Of a stretch of DNA of 64,000 nt, positions 60,012 to 64,000 are shown piece by piece (positions within the stretch are counted from its first letter, which is position 1; every line of letters starts with the position of its first letter). Made by a program: the position numbers and the translations under genes. The stretch spans positions 62,001 through 126,000 of the forward strand of contig JADJSD010000008.1 of NCBI GenBank assembly GCA_016711875.1. The letters run 5' to 3'. Source of the stretch: Betaproteobacteria bacterium. GTDB taxonomy: Bacteria; Pseudomonadota; Gammaproteobacteria; Burkholderiales; Usitatibacteraceae. The notes below the pieces were generated by a model, which did not search any database, had not been told where the DNA came from, and was given only the letters and a program-made list of their open reading frames with translations.

Positions 60012-61243
60012 AGCGAGAGCCCCGAGGCCGTGGCCACCGTGTGCATGTCCTTGTCGCCGCGGCCCGAGAGGTTCACGAGCAGGATGCGATCCTTCGCCAT
60101 CGTCGGCGCGAGCTTCATCGCCTGCGCGACCGCATGGCTCGACTCGAGCGCCGGGATGATGCCCTCGGTGCGGCAGCAGACGTGGAACGCCGCCAGCGCC
60201 TCGTCGTCGGTGATCGACACGTATTCGGCGCGGCCGGTGTCCTTGAGCCAGGCGTGCTCCGGGCCCACCCCGGGGTAGTCGAGGCCCGCGGAGATCGAGT
60301 GCGTCTCCGTGATCTGGCCGTTCTCGTCCTGCATGAGGTAGGTGCGGTTGCCGTGCAGCACCCCCGGCGAACCGGCGGAGAGCGTCGCGGCGTGCTTGCC
60401 CGTTTCGATGCCCAACCCACCCGCCTCCACTCCCATCAGCCTCACTCCGGCGTGCGCAATGTAGGCGTGGAAGATGCCCATCGCGTTCGAACCGCCGCCC
60501 ACGCACGCAAGGACCACATCGGGCTGGCGGCCCGCGAGCGCCGGCATCTGCGTGACGCATTCCTTGCCGACCACCGCGTTGAAGTCGCGCACCATCATCG
60601 GGTAAGGGTGGGGACCGGCGACCGTGCCGATGATGTAGAAGGTGTTCGACACGTTCGTCACCCAGTCCCGCATCGCCTCGTTGAGCGCGTCCTTCAGGGT
60701 GCGCGAGCCGCTCGAGACGGGAACGACGGTCGCGCCCAGGAGCTTCATCCGGTAGACGTTCTGCGCCTGCCGGGCGACATCCTCGGTGCCCATGTAAACG
60801 ACGCATTCCATGCCGTATCGCGCCGCCACGGTGGCGGTGGCCACACCATGCTGGCCCGCGCCGGTTTCCGCAATTACGCGGCGCTTGCCCATGCGGCGCG
60901 CGAGCAACGCCTGGCCGACGGTGTTGTTCACCTTGTGGGCCCCGGTGTGGTTCAGGTCCTCGCGCTTCAGGTAGATCTGCGCCCCGCCCAGTTCGTCCGA
61001 CAGGCGCTTGGCGTGATAGACCGGGCTCGGCCGTCCCACGTAGTGCTCGAGTTCGTACGCGAGTTCCGCACGGAAGGCGGGGTCCTGCCGCGCCGCTTCG
61101 TAGGCGTCCTTCAGTTCTCCGAGCGCCGCCTGCAGCGTCTCGGCGACGAACACCCCGCCATAGGGACCGAAATGGCCGCGCTCGTCGGGAAAGTCCCACG
61201 AAGCGGCCGGATCGCGCTCAACCCGCGGTGCGCGCATCTGCAT
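60008..61243 (-). CDS. trpB: tryptophan synthase, beta chain
   Basis: This 411-residue PLP enzyme joins indole and serine. The PLP lysine is K104 in HTGAHKVNN; ETGAGQHGVATATVAARYGMECVVYMG and GGGSNAMGIFHAY are typical. The ATG at 61243 is chosen because GAGGAG lies 8 bases before it, while the GTG at 61252 leaves no spacing. It overlaps trpF by 26 bases. Confidence 0.96.
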   Translation of the reverse strand: MQMRAPRVERDPAASWDFPDERGHFGPYGGVFVAETLQAALGELKDAYEAARQDPAFRAELAYELEHYVGRPSPVYHAKRLSDELGGAQIYLKREDLNHTGAHKVNNTVGQALLARRMGKRRVIAETGAGQHGVATATVAARYGMECVVYMGTEDVARQAQNVYRMKLLGATVVPVSSGSRTLKDALNEAMRDWVTNVSNTFYIIGTVAGPHPYPMMVRDFNAVVGKECVTQMPALAGRQPDVVLACVGGGSNAMGIFHAYIAHAGVRLMGVEAGGLGIETGKHAATLSAGSPGVLHGNRTYLMQDENGQITETHSISAGLDYPGVGPEHAWLKDTGRAEYVSITDDEALAAFHVCCRTEGIIPALESSHAVAQAMKLAPTMAKDRILLVNLSGRGDKDMHTVATASGLSL

Positions 61244-61862
61244 CTTTGACACTCCTCACGAATTCCTGGATGAGGGCGGCATCCTTGACGCCCCGGGAAA
61301 CTTCGACACCGCTCGACACGTCCACCGCCCACGGCCGGACGGCCGCCACGGCCGTCCCCACGTTGGCCGGGGTGAGCCCGCCGGAGAGCACGCTCCGCGA
61401 GGCGAGGCCGCGGGGAACGAGAGACCAATCGAACGAGGCGCCCGTGCCCCCGTATTCCCCGGGCACGCTGGCATCCAGCAGGAGGGCTGTTGCCTCGGCG
61501 AAACGACGACGACATTCTAGCAAATCGGTCCCCGCACCCACCCGGATGCCCTTGAGCCAGGGAAGCCCGAATCCGGCGCAGTACGCGGGCTCCTCGTCGC
61601 CGTGGAACTGCAGCATCGACAGGGGCACCGCGGCGAGCACCTCGCGTACCCGCGACTCGGGCACGTTCACGAAGAGTCCCACGGCCTGCACGAAGGCCGG
61701 CAGGGCCAGGGCAACGGCCCTCGCCTCCTCCAGGCTCGCATGACGCGGGCTCGGCGGGTGGAAGACGATGCCCACGGCATCGGCGCCCGCCTCGGCGGCG
61801 ACCGACGCCAAGGCCGCGTCACGGAGTCCGCAGATCTTGATTCGGGTGCGATGGGGATTCAT
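61218..61862 (-). CDS. trpF: phosphoribosylanthranilate isomerase
   Basis: This 214-residue TIM-barrel enzyme acts in tryptophan synthesis. It starts MNPHRTRIKICGLRD with the catalytic Cys in KICG; GIVFHPPSPRHASLE, LQFHGDE and AVDVSSGVEVSRGVKD are conserved. It overlaps truA by 4 bases (ATGA) and trpB by 26. The anthranilate genes trpE, trpG, trpD and trpC are not in the window. Confidence 0.95.
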   Translation of the reverse strand: MNPHRTRIKICGLRDAALASVAAEAGADAVGIVFHPPSPRHASLEEARAVALALPAFVQAVGLFVNVPESRVREVLAAVPLSMLQFHGDEEPAYCAGFGLPWLKGIRVGAGTDLLECRRRFAEATALLLDASVPGEYGGTGASFDWSLVPRGLASRSVLSGGLTPANVGTAVAAVRPWAVDVSSGVEVSRGVKDAALIQEFVRSVKDADARTAG

Positions 61863-62644
61863 TCGGGCGACACGAGCGGGTTCGGGCGAAAAGGCGGCAG
61901 CCCGAACGCCGGATCATACGCGATGCCCGAAAGATAGAGCCCGTCGGGAGCAAAGGTCGGCGCCGACAGCCGTCGGTCGCGCGATCCGAGCAGTTCGCCC
62001 ATCCAGTCCGGTGGCTGCCGGCCTGCGCCCACGTAGACGAGGGCGCCCACGAGATTTCTCACCATGTGGTGCAGGAAGGCGTTGGCCTCGAACGTGAAAA
62101 CGACGAGCGGGCCGCGGCGCCTTACGGCGGCCACGGTCAGGGTTCTCACGGGCGACTTCGCCTGGCATTGCGCGTCGCGGAAAGCGCTGAAATCATGCTC
62201 GCCGAGCACCCGATTCGCCGCCTGAACCATGGCGGCCACGTCGAGCGTCCGATGGAACCAGCCCACCCGCCCTGCCAGGATGCCCGGCGCGACGGCATCG
62301 TCCAGCAGCAGGTAGTGGTAGGTTCGCGACCGGGCGCTGAATCGCGCGTGGAAGTCCTCCGCCACGCCACGCGCCCACAGGACGCGCACGCGCCGATCCA
62401 GGAACGTGTTCGGCCCCCGCACCCAGGCGACGTCGTCGCGCTGCGCATCGGTGTCGAAATGGACGACCTGGGCGCTCGCGTGAACGCCGGCATCGGTGCG
62501 CCCCGCGGCGGTCACCGCGACCGGGCGGTCGGCAAAGCGGCACAGGGCGGTCTCGAGATGATCCTGCACGGCGCACCCGGAGGGCTGGTGCTGCCAGCCG
62601 CAGAAGGCCGCGCCGTCGTACTCGAGTCCGAGGGCGATTCGCAT
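61859..62644 (-). CDS. truA: tRNA pseudouridine(38-40) synthase
   Basis: This 261-residue enzyme converts U38-U40 of tRNA anticodon stems to pseudouridine. The catalytic Asp is D51 in GRTDAGVHA; EYDGAAFCGWQHQP and NAFLHHMVRNLVGAL are the family marks. No clear ribosome site precedes the ATG. It is separated from fimV by an intrinsic terminator. Confidence 0.96.
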   Translation of the reverse strand: MRIALGLEYDGAAFCGWQHQPSGCAVQDHLETALCRFADRPVAVTAAGRTDAGVHASAQVVHFDTDAQRDDVAWVRGPNTFLDRRVRVLWARGVAEDFHARFSARSRTYHYLLLDDAVAPGILAGRVGWFHRTLDVAAMVQAANRVLGEHDFSAFRDAQCQAKSPVRTLTVAAVRRRGPLVVFTFEANAFLHHMVRNLVGALVYVGAGRQPPDWMGELLGSRDRRLSAPTFAPDGLYLSGIAYDPAFGLPPFRPNPLVSPE

Positions 62645-62650
62645 GGGGGG

Positions 62651-62685
62651 CCGGAAAGAAATCGGCGGGGGAATGCCCCGCCGAT
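62651..62685 (-). terminator. intrinsic terminator after fimV
   Basis: ATCGGCGGGG and CCCCGCCGAT form a 10-bp stem with a 5-base loop. On the minus strand it is followed by TTCTTTCC. It separates fimV from truA. Confidence 0.75.
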
Positions 62686-62710
62686 CAAACGACTTGCTAC
62701 CGCGAAAGTG

Positions 62711-64000
62711 TCAGAGCGAGGCGATCAGCTTCTGCGCCTCGTCCTTCTGCGCCGCCGATCCTTCCTTCGCCACTTCCTGCAGGATCTCGCGCGCGCCGTC
62801 CTTGTCCCCGATCTCGAGGTAGGCCTTGGCGAGTTCGAGCTTGGTCGAGACGGCATCGCCGCCGGCTCCGTCGCCGGCATCGCCGAGGTCGAGGTCCGTC
62901 AGGCTGAGGGACGGGGCGGTCTGGTCCGCCGTGGTCTTGATGGTCTGGTCGAAGGCAAGCCCCAGGTCCAGGTCCGCGGCTGGCGCCGGCGCCTTGGCCT
63001 CCGAAGGCGTGGCGGGCAGGTCGAGGCTCGACAGGTCGAAGTCGAAGGACGGCTTCTCATCCTTGGCGGGCTCGCTGGACAGCGGCACATCGATGTCGGC
63101 GGCCGGCGGTGCGAGGTCGAAGTCGAGTGCGGGGACTTCATTCGTGACCGGCAGGTCGTTTGCCGAGGGGGCCCGGGTGCCGAGGTCGAGATCGAAGCTC
63201 GCCATCTCGCCTGCGGCCGGCGCCGTGGCCGACACGCCTGGCGAGGAGTCCAGGTCGAAATCGAGATCCGGCTTGGCCACCGGGGCCGCCTCCGCGACCG
63301 CCTCCACAGGCGGAGCGCCGCCGTAGAGCGGGTTCGTCGGGTCGATTTGCGCCCCCATCGCCGCGGCCTTCTGCCAGACCGGGCTCGATTCGCCGGCGGC
63401 GCCGCGCAGCTCCTTGGCGACCGTCTCGAACGCGGTCGCGCTCTTGCGGGCGTGGTAGATCTCGAGGAGCTTCAGCGGGATCTCATGGCGACTCTTGTCG
63501 CGCGCCATGGCTTCCTTGAGGATCTCCTCGGCCTGGGCGTCGCGTCCGTAGGCGATGTAGACCTCGGCTTCGGCGACCGGATCGACCTCATCGGTGTCGA
63601 TGGTGCCCGGGCCGGTCTTGTCGAAATCCGTGAGGAAGGAACTGTTCCCCGTATCCACCAGGCCGCCACCGGCCTTGCCACCCGTCGAGGTATTGGGCTT
63701 CAGGTCGGACGGGAAGGCGCTGGTGAGCGAACTGGTGGGGCCCGGATCGGACGTCTGCTTGCGGCGACGGGCAAGCATCACGCCTCCGAAGCCGAGCAAA
63801 CCGACCACACCCGCGCCACCGACGATCAGGGGCAGGTTCTCCATGGCGGTTTCCACGAGCGTCGGCTCGGGCGGCGGCGGCGGTGGGGCAGCCTTCTTGG
63901 GCGGTGCCGGCTTGGGCTCGGCCGGCTTGGGCGGATCCACCGGCTTGGCCGAATCGGAAGGCTTGCCGGCATCGGCGACCGGCGGTTCGGCGGGCTTGGG
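62711..64000 (-). CDS. fimV: FimV-family inner-membrane hub protein, C-terminal part only
   Basis: The frame is open to the window edge, so only the last 430 codons are seen. In order: a Pro/Lys-rich linker of repeated PKPAEP units, one membrane segment (NLPLIVGGAGVVGLLGFGGVMLA) followed by a basic stop-transfer RRRK, a long acidic cytoplasmic region with repeated DLDFDL-type strings, and the C-terminal FimV TPR motif (AKAYLEIGDKDGAREILQEV). FimV organises type IV pili and cell-pole assembly. The N-terminal LysM and secretin-like parts lie beyond the window. Its place upstream of truA-trpF is classical. Confidence 0.92.
   Translation of the reverse strand, partial: PKPAEPPVADAGKPSDSAKPVDPPKPAEPKPAPPKKAAPPPPPPEPTLVETAMENLPLIVGGAGVVGLLGFGGVMLARRRKQTSDPGPTSSLTSAFPSDLKPNTSTGGKAGGGLVDTGNSSFLTDFDKTGPGTIDTDEVDPVAEAEVYIAYGRDAQAEEILKEAMARDKSRHEIPLKLLEIYHARKSATAFETVAKELRGAAGESSPVWQKAAAMGAQIDPTNPLYGGAPPVEAVAEAAPVAKPDLDFDLDSSPGVSATAPAAGEMASFDLDLGTRAPSANDLPVTNEVPALDFDLAPPAADIDVPLSSEPAKDEKPSFDFDLSSLDLPATPSEAKAPAPAADLDLGLAFDQTIKTTADQTAPSLSLTDLDLGDAGDGAGGDAVSTKLELAKAYLEIGDKDGAREILQEVAKEGSAAQKDEAQKLIASL

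Noticed and set aside
1..64000. tRNA, rRNA, CRISPR arrays, transposases
   Set aside because: The gaps were read on both strands; none shows a cloverleaf, regularly spaced repeats or a transposase fragment. Every gap is under about 250 bases.

Overview
This window is a dense, high-GC chromosomal segment (the third codon position is almost always G or C). Its gene content and order point to a betaproteobacterium of the Burkholderiales/Nitrosomonadales kind. The best markers are the block fimV-truA-trpF-trpB-trpA-accD-folC-SPOR-purF-metZ, the run nrdR-ribD-ribE-ribBX-ribH-nusB-thiL-pgpA, and hrcA/nadK/recN beside grpE-dnaK-dnaJ. I see no rRNA, tRNA, CRISPR array, insertion sequence or prophage, and no gene-free stretch longer than about 250 bases. 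Two genes (a coxS-like gene and a TRAP dctM gene) carry single-base frameshifts. These could be real decay or sequence errors.

Layout. 1-3.5 kb: a signalling island (PAS histidine kinase cut by the window edge, NarL-type regulator, single-domain receiver, Crp/Fnr-type regulator). 4.3-10.7 kb: a form II carbon-monoxide-dehydrogenase-like molybdenum hydroxylase cluster coxS-L-M-D-E-G. 10.7-12.7 kb: three envelope or unknown proteins. 12.8-18.6 kb: an oxidative-stress island with rubrerythrin, a CCG-type Fe-S protein, DUF3501, OxyR, a peroxiredoxin-glutaredoxin hybrid and a lipoamide-dehydrogenase-like flavoprotein. 18.9-27.7 kb: an orphan ParA, a glycerophosphodiesterase and the riboflavin/nusB/thiL/pgpA run with nrdR and glyA. 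27.9-31.1 kb: a TRAP transporter. 31.2-38.8 kb: pmbA, yjgA(darP), mog, an esterase, a thioesterase, a patatin, recN and nadK. 38.8-46.1 kb: hrcA, hemH, a small membrane protein, ompW and the DnaK chaperone genes. 46.2-52.6 kb: an orphan LivK-type binding protein, cysS, a TPR protein with an L,D-transpeptidase, a cyclophilin and lpxH. 52.6-64 kb: a patatin lipoprotein, then metZ, purF, a SPOR protein, folC, accD, trpABF, truA and the C-terminal part of fimV.

How the genes work together. The clearest regulatory signal is an OxyR-type operator, ATAG-N7-CTAT-N7-ATAT-N7-CAAT, between oxyR and the hybrid peroxiredoxin gene. A degenerate but position-matched copy lies upstream of rubrerythrin, and both copies continue into the same 13-base string and a similarly placed promoter. 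This joins the poorly characterised rubrerythrin/Fe-S/DUF3501 cassette to the peroxide response. FNR/ANR-type half-site palindromes lie upstream of ompW and in the divergent region before the cox-like cluster. A sigma-32 promoter precedes grpE. Many genes overlap by 4 bases (ATGA, GTGA, TTGA), which suggests translational coupling in the rib-nusB-thiL and trp-acc-folC runs.
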